Below are positions 10,266-20,034 of a stretch of 64,000 nucleotides of DNA, one piece after another. The stretch covers positions 39,455,076 through 39,519,075 of the forward strand of contig NC_087069.1 in NCBI RefSeq assembly GCF_963678635.1. Reading direction: 5' to 3'. The notes beneath the pieces are model-generated. The model was not told the DNA's origin and did no database searches. It worked only from the letters and a program-made list of their open reading frames with translations. A program made the translations under genes and the position numbers. The first letter of the stretch is position 1, and each line of letters begins with the position of its first letter. The stretch is from Symsagittifera roscoffensis. Taxonomy: Eukaryota; Xenacoelomorpha; Acoela; Convolutidae.

Positions 10266-12670
10266 TTTCTAATTGTAACCTTTTTACATTTTAGAACCTG
10301 TTTTAATACATGTCTCTGGAATCCAGCAACACAGAGACACAAAATTGCGCGGCTATCCAAGGCACAGATTGGCCTAGTAATGTATAATTTCACTACGTGG
10401 GAAATTATTTGGAGTTATTTGACTAAAGGAAAAAAAACATTTTTTTTGGTACACTTTATTTGAAATGTTTGCCACTACCAATTCTTGCAGAACACGATCA
10501 ATTTTTTCTTCAAAATATGGGTAATTTGGGGTTTCAAAACAAAAAAAAATACCCTTTGAAATCATGGCCTGTCCTACACAGGGTTGAAAGCTTAGTGTGC
10601 CCCAACTTATCGAGCAAGTCAGAGTCAAACTCGATTTTTTATTGTGTTGCAGATACCATAAAACTAACTCATTTTTAGTATGTTTGTAATTTACATTTAC
10701 AGGTTTGATTTTGCTATCAAGAAACTGTAGCCAGCAAAATTTTTTCAAGCAATTAGATCCTGTATCAAGACGCTAAATGTAAGATACAGACTTCTAATTC
10801 TGTCTCTGACAGTTTGCCACGAAATACTTTCGTAATTGCAACTGATAGTGGACCTTTCAAACTAAACGGTCATTTTATGAAACTTCTGATGTCTTTTTTG
10901 ATGGGTGAAGTAAACATGCGTGAAGTCACTCTTGATGCGTGAAATAGCTCTTAAAATTAGTGATATATTGTTACTTAGTTTTAGCTAACTCTACGTTATA
11001 CAGTCAAAAGAAAAAGGGATAAAAGTGAATTCATCTGAAGTTAAAACATTAAAAAGTGAGTGAACATTCTCTCCGCCGGAGAGAATGAAAGTGCCGAGGT
11101 CAAACATAAATGACCGGTTATATCAATTGGACTAAGCTGAACTAATTAGACTAGATATAAAAATGGAATCCCATCATTCCTCATAGCAGGAAAAAACTTA
11201 ACTTGCGAATTATTTTTAACTAACTAACTGCCCTTTTCGTCCCCTTCGAGAGAAAAAAAAACGAAATTTAAGCACAGTATTTTCTGCACAAAGGTTTAGA
11301 GAAAGTTAAATAGGCGAATTAAATTGAGCAGTTAAACATATCGACTCCACACTAAAATATAAATAAACTAACATCCGAAGTATGACGTTACAACTCAGCT
11401 AATAATGAAATTCCGCATTAAGTGTTCAATGAAATGGAATGCCGAAGATGTATATGTAATGCATGCAAGCAATTAAAAAAGTATGTCCACCAATTTTTTG
11501 TATTTTTGAACGATAAATTGGATGAAAGTTTTTCATCCGGAAGACTGACAGACATTTAAATTACGAAGATTAGTGCCCAGAATAAGGTGTTATGAGAGGT
11601 TAACGACAATAACGGGTTTGTATTGGATTAAAAATTTGATTAAAAATATAAGATTAGCAACAAATAAAATTAAGGGGTGCTAAAATGAGTTTCTAACTTA
11701 AGCTTTTGTTACCGCTGATGAAGTTTTCTAACTCCGGGTTAAGCAGCTCGAAGGAATAACCAACGATTCGTCTGAAGCTAAGTAACCTGGATTAAGAGTC
11801 AATTTCTTAGTGCGGAGCGGCTTTCTACTGGAGGAATTCTTCGAGAAGTTGGAAACACTCGTCCGGTTGTTATTTTCCAAAGTGGCCAATCAATCGGTTT
11901 CCTGGTCTTTGGTCCCGGTTTTCTAGACGTGGTTGTTTTTTTTGATTTGCGCGCCCCGTACCTTCTTCAAAATCAGGTTTAGTAAAAAGTTGGAATGATA
12001 TGTTTCCTCCAAGAGATCGATATTCAGAAGATTTTGATATCGGTAAGGCAATGTCCGACTTTCTGATAAGTTTTCCGTCTGATAATTAAACCATAGATTT
12101 AGAGGCATTTACTAATTTTTTAAATGGTTAGGTGTAAAAGGGGTTTCCGTTGATGCTCTCTTTCGTTTTTCCAACAATTTTACCTTTTAATGGATCTGGA
12201 GTGGCATTATTGACAACAAGGGTTTAGAAGGAGATGGGTAATCCGACTCATATCACCTCTCTAATTGTGAGTGGTGATCGGTTCCTCTTAGGTATGACGA
12301 TATCTTTGTAACCATCCTGCACTCTGTCTTCAACGTTCTAGTGTAGGGCTCTTTCGTTGCGCAGAATCGATATCCCGTTGTCCAAAATTCCATTGGAAGT
12401 TTTTTAAGACGCGAGCTGTTTCCAAAGTATACTTGGTTTCCTATTGAAATGTATTTCCAATGCAGATCATTCAATTTTTGATTGATAAGAAGATCGAAGG
12501 TTCCAAATAATTTCTGAAATAGCGTTTTGTAATGTATATTTTTAAAATTTTTGAGCCCTTGCCAAAAATTTGATTTTTACAGAATGTACATTTTTTTGAC
12601 TAATCCGTCGGAGCGATGACCCCTTACTGTGCAAAAAATTACTTTGATGTTGTTCGAGTCACAAAATCAG
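10266..12670. other. Long stretch with no supported gene
   Basis: Several short frames on both strands (for example minus 10748-10374, 12108-11923 and 12474-12253) overlap one another, lack recognisable motifs and are not bounded by convincing splice sites, so I do not call them. The only structured object is a 21-bp palindrome at 11066. A relict coding element in 11.9-12.5 kb on the minus strand cannot be excluded because composition there is less AT-rich than its surroundings. Confidence 0.35.
11066..11086. other. 21-bp perfect palindrome
   Basis: ATTCTCTCCG-C-CGGAGAGAAT is a perfect inverted repeat with a single central base, set in AT-rich non-coding DNA. Could be a hairpin, a protein-binding site or a mobile-element relic; nothing nearby decides. 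Confidence 0.6.
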
Positions 12671-12674
12671 GATG

Positions 12675-13215
12675 CGCTCGATGAAAAGCCAAAACATTGC
12701 GCCCATTGTGCATTGATGCTCTTATTTAAAATATAAAAAACAGATACTTTCTAGAATGTTCCAGACTATAGAACGATTGAACTTTCTAGGAAGTTTTTGC
12801 CTAAAAGCCTCTAAACATTCAGCTCGACGATTGCTCTGACTAACTCTTAAGCTTTCTGATTTAAAGGCTTTTTAAACACTACGCTTGACATAAATCTAAA
12901 ACATTGCGTCCATGGTACATTGAGTCTGTTATTTACTATATAAAAACAGAAATTTTCTAGGTTATTCCAGGCTATAGAATGATTGAATTTTCCAGAAAGT
13001 TCTTGCCTAAAAGCCTCCTAAACATTGCGCTCGAAAATCGCTTTGACTGATTTTTTTTACCTTTCTGATTTAATGCTTATTAAACGCTGCGCTCGATGGA
13101 AAGCTAAAACATTGCGTCCATAGCACAATAAGGTTTTCATGTAATATACAAATTGAATAGAATGAGCCGTTATGGACACAGTGTTTTAACTTTCTGTCGA
13201 GCGCAATGCTTAAAT
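12675..13215. repeat. ~208-bp tandem repeat R4 ending in an inverted copy
   Basis: Three units start with CGCT(C/T)GA..AAA.C.AAAACATTGCG.CCAT at 12675, 12882 and 13090 (spacing 207 and 208 bp) and share TATAAAAACAGA..TTTCTAG, CCAG.CTATAGAA.GATTGAA and AAGTT.TTGCCTAAAAGCCT tracts. About 45 bp after the third unit's head the same head appears inverted (about 13168-13205), so the right edge forms a long imperfect hairpin. Non-coding. Confidence 0.75.
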
Positions 13216-13642
13216 AATTTCTCAGCAAAGTTTGACAAAAACAATTTGAACCTGGAACGTTCAAGAAGCTTTTAGTCAAGATGATGTTGAGACAATTTCA
13301 AAACAAGACAAGATCTGCCAGGTTTTTCTCTGATTTTTTTGTGATTGCTATCTTTTCCAAAACAATCGAAATAAAAGCAGCAGACTCTCTTTTGTCACAA
13401 AACAGCAAAATTTTCCTTGATATCTTCAATTTTTTAATCGAACTCTTCGATTGAGATAGCAAAATGAAACTGAGTTGAAAAACTATTGCGAAAAGACTCT
13501 TGTTAGAAAATAGTTTGAAAAGGCATACTTGAGGAGAAAAAAAATCAAAAATGCAATGTCTACAACGTCAAATATATCGTTTTGCTCAGAAACATGATTC
13601 AAAAACTGTTTCAACTTAAAATAGTGCTCATTAGTTTGTTTG
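13216..13642. other. Non-coding flank of copia element
   Basis: AT-rich unique sequence between the R4 repeat and the copia 3' LTR. No frame or repeat recognised. Confidence 0.4.
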
Positions 13643-14285
13643 TTTCACAGGTTGGCAGCAAAACTAGGTATAATCAACAGTTTAATTAGAGAGCGATAAA
13701 AGAGTAGTAAATCAACTTCTATATATATGGAAAGTTAACCGCCTGTTGAGATCTGATCTCGTGATATGACATCGCGCGATATCGCGTGACATCGTGCGAT
13801 ATCCAATCATATTCTTATTTTGAACCAAAAAGTGGGAAATGACTTCTCTATAAAGTGAGAGGTCATTTCTCCGAAACTTAACAGTTTGAACAGAAATTTG
13901 TTTTAGCGAACAAAATCAAGCAAAAGTTGCACTGATTTAATGCCTGCTAGAAAACCTTGAAGTACAGCAGAAAAATTTTAAGCGAATGGACTCAAGCTTT
14001 CAAAACAACTTGACTTGTTTCGAAATATTTATCACCTAAATAGCTTACTTCAAATTTAGGAATCCATCATCAAATATTCATATTTCAAAATTCGTTAAAT
14101 TTTTGCCGATTTCTTCAAGTTAAATGTACTTCAAAATTTTTGTAGCTTGAAATGCTTGCTTAGAAATTTTGAAGTTTTTGGCAATTGATTCCCTCTTTGG
14201 AATATTTTGACGAATTTTAAAACTTTCATAGCTTAAGTTGCTTAAAAAGAAAGCTTTGAACGACACAAAAATCGATTCACGCTAT
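13643..14285 (-). repeat. Copia element 3' LTR (643 bp)
   Basis: 643 bp matching 16651-17293 at equal length with only about six substitutions seen by eye, so roughly 99% identical. On the minus strand it lies downstream of the gag-pol remnant and is therefore the 3' LTR. It contains a palindromic cluster ATCGCGCGATATCGCGTGACATCGTGCGATATC (about 13769-13801, shown here as spaced half-sites ATCGCGCGAT and ATCGTGCGAT). I could not see a matching 5-bp target duplication at the outer edges, which may mean the true ends are a few bases off or the flanks recombined. Confidence 0.85.
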
Positions 14286-14302
14286 TACTTTTTTTCTGTC
14301 CT
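14286..14302 (-). other. Copia polypurine tract
   Basis: Read on the minus strand, GGACAGAAAAAAAG lies directly upstream of the 3' LTR border, where plus-strand synthesis of an LTR element is primed. Confidence 0.6.
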
Positions 14303-15321
14303 ATGTCAAATATCCGTATCAATTTGCCTGCTCTGCTTTCAAACTTCTTACGCTCCCATAGCTTTGAACCTAACTTCATGTCAATACTCTGAAATTTCTG
14401 AACCTCGCATAATTTTCTCGACTCCTCCTTACCTCGTTCATTTAATGACGTTTTAGATTTTGGATGGGCTCTAGGTTCATTTTTCAGCTCAACTTCTTTC
14501 TTTATATCATTGTCTTTTATCAAGTTCTCCTTTTGCTCATTAAAATTTTTCTCTTCTGTTTCTCTGCAAAAATAAGTCTTACTGATTCTGAACTCAGAAG
14601 AATTGTTTTGCATTTTTTCCGCACTTAATTTTTTGTGATTTCCAAATCCTATCATTTTCCAAATGAAAAGATTAACTCGCTCACTAAGTGGATAAACAGT
14701 CCCATTTCCTTGCTCAGTACATGACTTTTCTCCAAAAACTACTTTAACTCCTCCTCTAGTAAGTTTTGAGACTGACACTAAATTTTCTGAGTTTTCTGGT
14801 ACATAGAAATAATCATTCATTGAAATTTTTTTCGAATTTCCTTGACAATCTTTCACAAAAAATTCAACTCTTCCTTTACCTAAAACCTTAGACTCCGTTT
14901 TGTTAGCGTTTTCAACAGTTTCGCTAAAACTCTGGTCAAGCTCAATAAATAAATTCTTATCCTTTATCATACTGCATGTTGCGCCTGAATCTATAACTAG
15001 GTTACCGTCGACTCTCTCAGCCGAGTTGTAGCTAAAATGAGTTTCATTAGTTTCAGCTAACAGCTGGTCTTCTCTCGCGCTTTTTCTCTCAAATTCCTTC
15101 ATACAATCCCTAGCTATGTGTTCTATTTCTAACCACCTGAAACATTTCACAGGAGGTCTATCACTAGATGACTGGTTAACCTTATTCACTAACTTAGATC
15201 TACAATGAGCTGCTATGTGTCCTGTCTTATTGCACCTAAAACATGTTTTTGTTCTCGAAATAAACGAACGTTCAGTCTCCTCCTTCTCATTTCTATGATC
15301 ACTTTCAAAGTTTAGCAAATC
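14286..15321 (-). pseudogene. pol: Copia gag C-terminus, protease and stump of integrase
   Basis: Minus-strand frame in continuous register with the two gag pieces upstream. Near its start is a zinc knuckle CFRCNKTGHIAAHC (CX2CX4HX4C), about 30 residues later a second, broken knuckle CFRWLEIEHIARDC in which the second Cys is Trp. Then comes the aspartic protease active site, VIDSGATCSM (codons near 14990), and the copia-type tract VPENSENLVSVSKL. After about residue 220 the sequence becomes charged and unrecognisable and runs straight into the 3' LTR (the frame stays open to 14242). The integrase core, reverse transcriptase and RNase H are absent, so the element is a deletion derivative that cannot copy itself. 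Confidence 0.8.
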
Positions 15322-15903
15322 TTTCTAGGTTTCGTTCAAACTCTTATCATCTTTGCTAAACTTAACCAAGGTACAAAACGTATTAAACTCTTTTGGTAGG
15401 CCTTTAAGAATGATTGACACAAACATCTTTTCACTTAAGCCCTCGTCTACATCTAAATTATACTGCAACTCTTCAGCTCTAGTGATATAATCGACTACAC
15501 TCTCATTAGCTTTCATTCTTATCGAAGTTAAATCTGAAATCAATTGCTGCAGTCTAGGTCTCTCGGCGCGTTTGAACCTTTTGCACAAAATTTCTCAAGC
15601 CCTACTTCCCTTGCCTTTATAAGGTCTTAAAAACAAAACAGATTTTTTGTCTAAACATTGCATCAACTCATACCAAACATGCAATTCTTTTTCACCTAAA
15701 ATTTCCCTCCTTTTTCTTAAAGATGCCTCTCTCTGTTCTACAGCAGCATTATTTCTAACACTGGGTGCAAAATCTTTCTCATCTACTTCTCTATTGATAA
15801 ATTTATTCAATTTAAGATGAAAAATTCTAGCCTCAAATTGCTCTGCAAAATACAAAAAGTCTTCTTCTTTTTCTGAAAACACTATTCTCTCTGACTTAGA
15901 CAA
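15322..15903 (-). pseudogene. gag: Copia gag with two in-frame stops
   Basis: Copia-type gag capsid (UBN2-like region). It starts MSKSERIVFSEKEEDFLYFA and continues through the IFHLKLNKFINREVDEKDF and EKELHVWYELMQCLDKKSV helices. After a TGA at 15595-15597 the same register resumes with RPRLQQLISDLTSIRMK, VVDYITRAEEL and FVSIILKGLPKEFNTF, and a TAG at 15325-15327 then separates it from the zinc-knuckle part. Only nonsense changes and no frameshift interrupt about 550 codons, consistent with recent inactivation or with an element maintained in trans. The start is the first Met after a long leader. Nucleocapsid and protease follow downstream. Confidence 0.8.
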
Positions 15904-16632
15904 TTTTCACCGAAGCCGTATTGCTCTGAACAAATATATCATATGTTCCACGTACTTTTCAATGACCAAAAATTCAGACTATATTATATCAGCAAACATA
16001 ACGCAGCGCATAATATAAGTAATCATGTATCTCATTACCTAAGTCTGATCCAAAACCTAACGATAAGCGTACTGAATAACACATCAGCGATGTAGCAAAG
16101 CCAAGGTTATTTCACAGACTTCATACATAGCAATATATATTAGCACAATAGAAATTTTGGAGTAGTTTTTTTGTGGAACTTCTTTTTTTTAAATCTGATT
16201 GGAGTTCAGATCTCGCAGCGACGGATTACGATCCCCCAAGCAACAACAAGTATCTACAAATTTATAAAACACCACATCAAATGAGTTTATCAAAATGAAC
16301 AGTTTGTCAGTTTCTATCTATCACTGTTTTTTTCTTTCTCTTTTTCTCTCTCTCTCTCTCTCTCTTTCTTTCTCTGTGTGTATCTGCCTTTCGTGTGCTT
16401 CTTTCAGCTTTCCGTGTGACTCCAGACTTCACTTATTACTAAATTGTCTCAATGCCCTGTCTCACTGACTCTTTGTATTGCTCTGTTGTCTGTCTGCCAG
16501 TTCACTATCTTCTTTTTGACTTTTTCCTCGTTTGTCTTTTTTTTGTGACTTTAACTGTGTCAACACTTTACAGCTTGCTCTCTCAGTATTTTTCGTTAAC
16601 TCAATCAATCTTGACTTCTGACATTTATTTTA
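15904..16632 (-). other. Copia untranslated leader with CT microsatellite
   Basis: Sequence between the primer-binding site and gag. It includes a (CT)n/(TTTC)n tract at about 16327-16390 on the plus strand (GA-rich in the element's sense). The plus-strand frame at 16452-16697 is antisense to the element and not a gene. Confidence 0.6.
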
Positions 16633-16650
16633 GCAGCTGGGCCCATAACC
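16633..16650 (-). other. Copia primer-binding site (initiator tRNA type)
   Basis: Directly inside the 5' LTR the minus strand reads GGTTATGGGCCCAGCTGC. This matches the known primer site of copia elements, which pair with an internal fragment of initiator methionine tRNA. Its position fixes the element's orientation and inner LTR border. Confidence 0.8.
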
Positions 16651-17293
16651 TTTCACAGGTTGGCAGCAAAACTATGTATAATCAACAGTTTAATTAGAGA
16701 GCGATAAAAGAGTAGTAAATCAACTTCTATATATATGGAAAGTTAACCGCCTGTTGAGATCTGATCTCGTGATATGACATCGCGCGATATCGCGTGACAT
16801 CGTGCGATATCCAATCATATTCTTATTTTGAACCAAAAAGTGGGAAATGACTTCTCTATAAAGTGAGAGGTCAATTCTCCGAAACTTAACAGTTTGAACA
16901 GAAATTTGTTTTAGCGAATAAAATCAAGCAAAAGTTGCACTGATTTAATGCCTGCTAGAAAACCTTGAAGTACAGCAGAAAAATTTTAAGCGAATGGACT
17001 CAAGCGTTCAAAACAACTTGACTTGTTTCGAAATATTTATCACCTAAATAGCTTACTTCAAATTTAGGAATCCATCATCAAATATTCATATTTCAAAATT
17101 CGTTAAATTTTTGCCGATTTCTCCAAGTTAAATGTACTTCAAAATTTTTGTAGCTTGAAATGCTTGCTTAGAAAATTTGAAGTTTTTGGCAATTGATTCC
17201 CTCTTTGGAATATTTTGACGAATTTTAAAACTTTCATAGCTTAAGTTGCTTAAAAAGAAAGCTTTGAACGACACAAAAATCGATTCACGCTAT
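16651..17293 (-). repeat. Copia element 5' LTR (643 bp)
   Basis: Near-identical partner of 13643-14285 and the 5' LTR in minus-strand sense. Promoter and polyadenylation signals should lie here, but I cannot point to specific ones. The whole element spans 13643-17293 (3.65 kb), short for a copia because most of pol is deleted. Confidence 0.85.
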
Positions 17294-17651
17294 GCATTAA
17301 GAAAAAAACCTTTGAAAATCAGTGGTTGAATGGCTTGCTGAGAAAAACTGATTTTGCAAATCATTTCAAGCTAAAGAATAACTTTCCTTACGTTATTGCT
17401 TGAATAGATTGCTCAGAAGAACTAACTTTTTTGAATCGAGTGATCAATGGTGATGGTTTTGCTAGAAAAATGATTATATTATTTATCGTCGTCAAAAATT
17501 GAAGTTAATTGTCAGTAAGTAGCAACATTGCATTCAGTTTTTCATTTGCTAAAAAAATAAGCGCAAACGTTTATAATTTTGAAGGGGAGCGTCCAGAACT
17601 AAAACAAATGGCCCGTTTTCCTCGCAATTTTCCCCGAAGATTTGCATGACT
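17294..17651. other. Non-coding stretch between copia and MITE 2
   Basis: AT-rich, no supported frame. The GC-rich frames reported across 17549-17963 belong to the MITE that begins at 17660. Confidence 0.4.
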
Positions 17652-17659
17652 ATTCGTAG
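17652..17659. repeat. 8-bp target-site duplication of MITE 2 (left)
   Basis: ATTCGTAG, repeated exactly at 18090-18097. Confidence 0.85.
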
Positions 17660-18089
17660 CAGGAACGGATTTAGGGGGAAGGGGCGGGGGCGGACGCCCC
17701 CCCCCCTCAGGTATTCGACCCCCTGCCGACCCAAAGGGTCCTCCCTTTGATACTTTTTCAGAAATCCATTTTTGGCCGACCGACCCTAAAATTTTTCTAA
17801 AGGCGCCTTCGGTGCCAATATATACTAACTTTGAGGGGGAGCGCGCGCCAAAAAGAGCGATTTTTTTGACAAAATGTTTCAAAAAGTGCCCAAAAACGGC
17901 TTTTTTGACTGTTTTTTCAAAAATTTGCCTGCGGCGCAGAAAATTTTGCCAATATAGGGGCAAAACAGGGCTTTGGGAGAGCTCGAAAAAACAAATTTGG
18001 TCGACCTAAAAAAAAAGGTCGTCAAAAATTTCGATTTTTTTTTTGAAAATCCGCCCCCCCCCCTCGAGAAAATCCTAGATCCGCCCCTG
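17660..18089 (-). mobile_element. hAT-like MITE, copy 2 (430 bp, inverted)
   Basis: Reverse-complement relative of 7260-7654. It starts CAGGAACGGATTTAGG and ends CCTAGATCCGCCCCTG, with perfect ATTCGTAG duplications on both sides. Interior landmarks in the same order as copy 1 on the opposite strand include the GGCGCCTTCGG/GGCGCCAAAGG motif with ATATATACTAA, GAGGGGGAGCGCGCG and TTTGGGAGAGCTC. There is no transposase. Open frames on both strands reflect GC richness. Confidence 0.85.
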
Positions 18090-18097
18090 ATTCGTAG
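18090..18097. repeat. 8-bp target-site duplication of MITE 2 (right)
   Basis: ATTCGTAG, identical to 17652-17659. Confidence 0.85.
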
Positions 18098-18222
18098 TCT
18101 ATTTTATCCAAAAATCGAGTAGTGCGAAATTTTTTTGCATACCAATGTAATATTTCAATCTAAATGTGTTAAGATAAAATGAACTGTGTTGTTTATACAC
18201 TAAAAATGATGTAATGTTTCAG

Positions 18223-18387
18223 GTTTCACTATTTTGCAATACATTCAAATGTTATCAAGCTTGTTTGACTTGAGCTACACTTTGGCTGCCTATCTTCGAT
18301 TGGCTCTTCAAAATTTATCGCTGACCTACCCAGTTTTCAAACGTTGTCTCTCAAAATTCGAAAATCGGGACTTACAGTTCACAGTCG
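18223..18387 (+). CDS. Internal exon, probably same membrane-protein gene
   Basis: A 165-bp open segment between a TTTCAG acceptor (AG at 18221-18222) and a GTGAGT donor (GT at 18388-18389). It enters with two bases (GT) and leaves with one (G), the same phase as the exon ending at 3369; joining the two restores a glycine codon. The translation starts FTILQYIQMLSSLFDLSYT and continues with AAYLRLALQNLSLTYPVF, then KRCLSKFENRDLQFTV. It is amphipathic to hydrophobic with a basic end. Identity unknown. The ~14.9-kb intron this implies is filled with mobile elements, which fits the rest of the window. Confidence 0.5.
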
Positions 18388-18611
18388 GTGAGTTATGTTA
18401 TAAATTTATGGTAAAACAGCGGCTCGTTGATTAACATCTACATAATATTCACGGATGTTTCACTTTGTTTGTACCCTTGGTACTCCCGGTTCTTAAGTTG
18501 ATGTACTTCGATGAATTTAGAACGCAAAATTTCTCAGTTCTTAATAGTTTAATTAACACGCTGATTAACTATACTTTATATTTATGTATTTATATGTATC
18601 TGGATATCTCA

Positions 18612-18716
18612 AAATAGTACAAAGGAGCCCATAGGTCGTCGGGGGGTCAAATCCCCGAGGAAGTCGTCCGACCACCCCCAACCCCCCACCCCCGCCCCCC
18701 CCCGCCCCTAAACCCC
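18612..18716 (+). mobile_element. Fragment of the hAT-like MITE, copy 3
   Basis: Matches the right part of copy 1: the AATAGTACAAAGG start, GGTCG.CGGGGGGTCAAATCCC, GTCGTCCG, then a run of CCCCC blocks ending CCGCCCCTAAACCCC. The left half and a clear terminus are missing, and no target duplication is visible. Confidence 0.65.
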
Positions 18717-18884
18717 ATACCGCATTTTGATATATGAATATAAATATATAAACCATGACCAGTCATTAAACAGAAAACCAACCACGTTGATGGTTAACGG
18801 CATTAATTTCTATTAACCTGGGCGTAACCAAAAAAAGTTTTACTCTAGAGCCCAATTGAATCTTTCTTTCTAAACACTTTACGT

Positions 18885-19285
18885 AATGAGGACTCTTATA
18901 TAGGTCTTGCGGACTTTTTTTTTGTTCATTTTTCAGGAAAAAGTCTTAAAATTTGTTCACACTCAATTTTGATTTTTCGCGGTTTGACTTGAGATTTAAA
19001 AAAAAAAATCAGTGCATTTCCATTGTTACAAGGAAAGCAAAGTCCACTATCAAACAGCAAAAATTTAAAAGTCACGAAAGCGTGATTGATTTCTTATTTC
19101 GAAAATGGAAATTAGTTATTAGAAACCTCATTGAAATAAAAGTTTTGCCCATTGATCCAGTTTTCTCAAATTGGCTTAAATTAACAAAAAACTTTTCATC
19201 GTAAAATGTTCTACAAATTCGATGAGCTTCAAAGCCATATATTTTTTCCTTCAAAGTTCAAAAATTAAAGGTTTTTGAAAAAAAA
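18885..19285. repeat. Dispersed repeat family R1, copy c
   Basis: The longest R1 copy: GAAAAAGTCTTAAAATTTG, TTTTTCGCGGTTTGACTT, AGTCACGAAAGCGTGATTGATTTC and GATCCAGTTTTCTCAAATTGG, ending near TTCTACAAATTCGATGAGCTT. The plus-strand frame 18953-19204 spans it but is not conserved in the other copies, so it is not called as a gene. Confidence 0.5.
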
Positions 19286-19408
19286 ACAAGTCAGTTTTTG
19301 ATTCAGTTTCCTTGCGTTCATTACTCTTTTCCAACTGTCAGTGGGCTTTCCAACTTTTTTCCAACAAACACCAAATGGCAGAACAAATCGCACGTTGTTT
19401 TAAAAACT

Positions 19409-19593
19409 ACTGCGTTGATTTGGGTAATTTTGCCTGACATTCCACATGGGCCCAACCATCTCGCGGAAATAGTCAAAGTGCACTACCGCAGTAAGAGATG
19501 CACTTAATCCGCTCTCAGAAAGACCGTCACAAGCAAACTCACGCACTCGACCGTTAAACTCGCTCCGGTTCTTCCGTTTTGGCGGACGGAAGA
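19409..19593 (+). pseudogene. pol: Second BEL/Pao pol C-terminal fragment
   Basis: Reads WVILPDIPHGPNHLAEIVKV, then after stops THSTVKLAPVLPFWRTEDV, the same terminal pattern as the element at 2083-2500, whose equivalent is the lysine-leucine-valine-proline tract followed by GVEDV. Only the last ~60 codons survive, with a TAA after SKRCT. It is a separate, independently decayed insertion in the same orientation. Confidence 0.65.
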
Positions 19594-19800
19594 TGTTTGC
19601 GCACAAAAGCGTGAAAGTAACTGAGAGCTTTCAAGAATCATAGAAAACAAAATTACCTCTTTTTAAGGCCATTGTTATAGTGGCTACTGTGCTTGTCTGA
19701 AAACTAAATAAATTGGTTGAAATTAGGCTCGAGTACCCAAAGGCCCATGTTTTAACATACTAAAAAAGGAAAAGACACAGTTTTACATTTATTTTCTCTC
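19594..19800 (+). repeat. Putative BEL/Pao LTR start after second pol tail
   Basis: TGTTTGCGC begins directly after the pol tail, parallel to TGTTAATGC at 2501. The LTR's other end cannot be defined; the coordinate given is arbitrary. Confidence 0.3.
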
Positions 19801-20034
19801 TAGGAGATTGCTGGTTCTTATGGGTAGCTTTATGGGTAACTTAAATCATTCGATGCTAAATATCTTCAAATAAACTAGGATGACTTATGTCGGATTTCGG
19901 CTGATTCGTAAATTTACGACAAGAATATATTGTATCACCAAATTTTTTTTCTGAACAAATTGATGTATCTTGACGGAGAATGAGATGTCAAATTATCCCA
20001 ATTTCAGCCCTGTTATACGAAAACTTATTTTTAA

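Noticed and set aside
10374-10748. 124-codon minus-strand ORF
   Set aside because: Overlaps an equally long plus-strand frame, has no motif, no signal sequence and no splice context.
11650-12480. Possible rRNA or relict coding element because of less AT-rich composition
   Set aside because: No conserved rRNA words and no continuous homologous frame could be recognised; left as unassigned.
14238-14456. Plus-strand ORF over the copia protease end
   Set aside because: Antisense to the copia pol remnant and crossing the LTR border; a shadow.
17549-18009. GC-rich ORFs at the MITE (proline/glycine-rich, both strands)
   Set aside because: They follow the MITE boundaries and lack stops only because of GC runs; not found as frames in copy 1.
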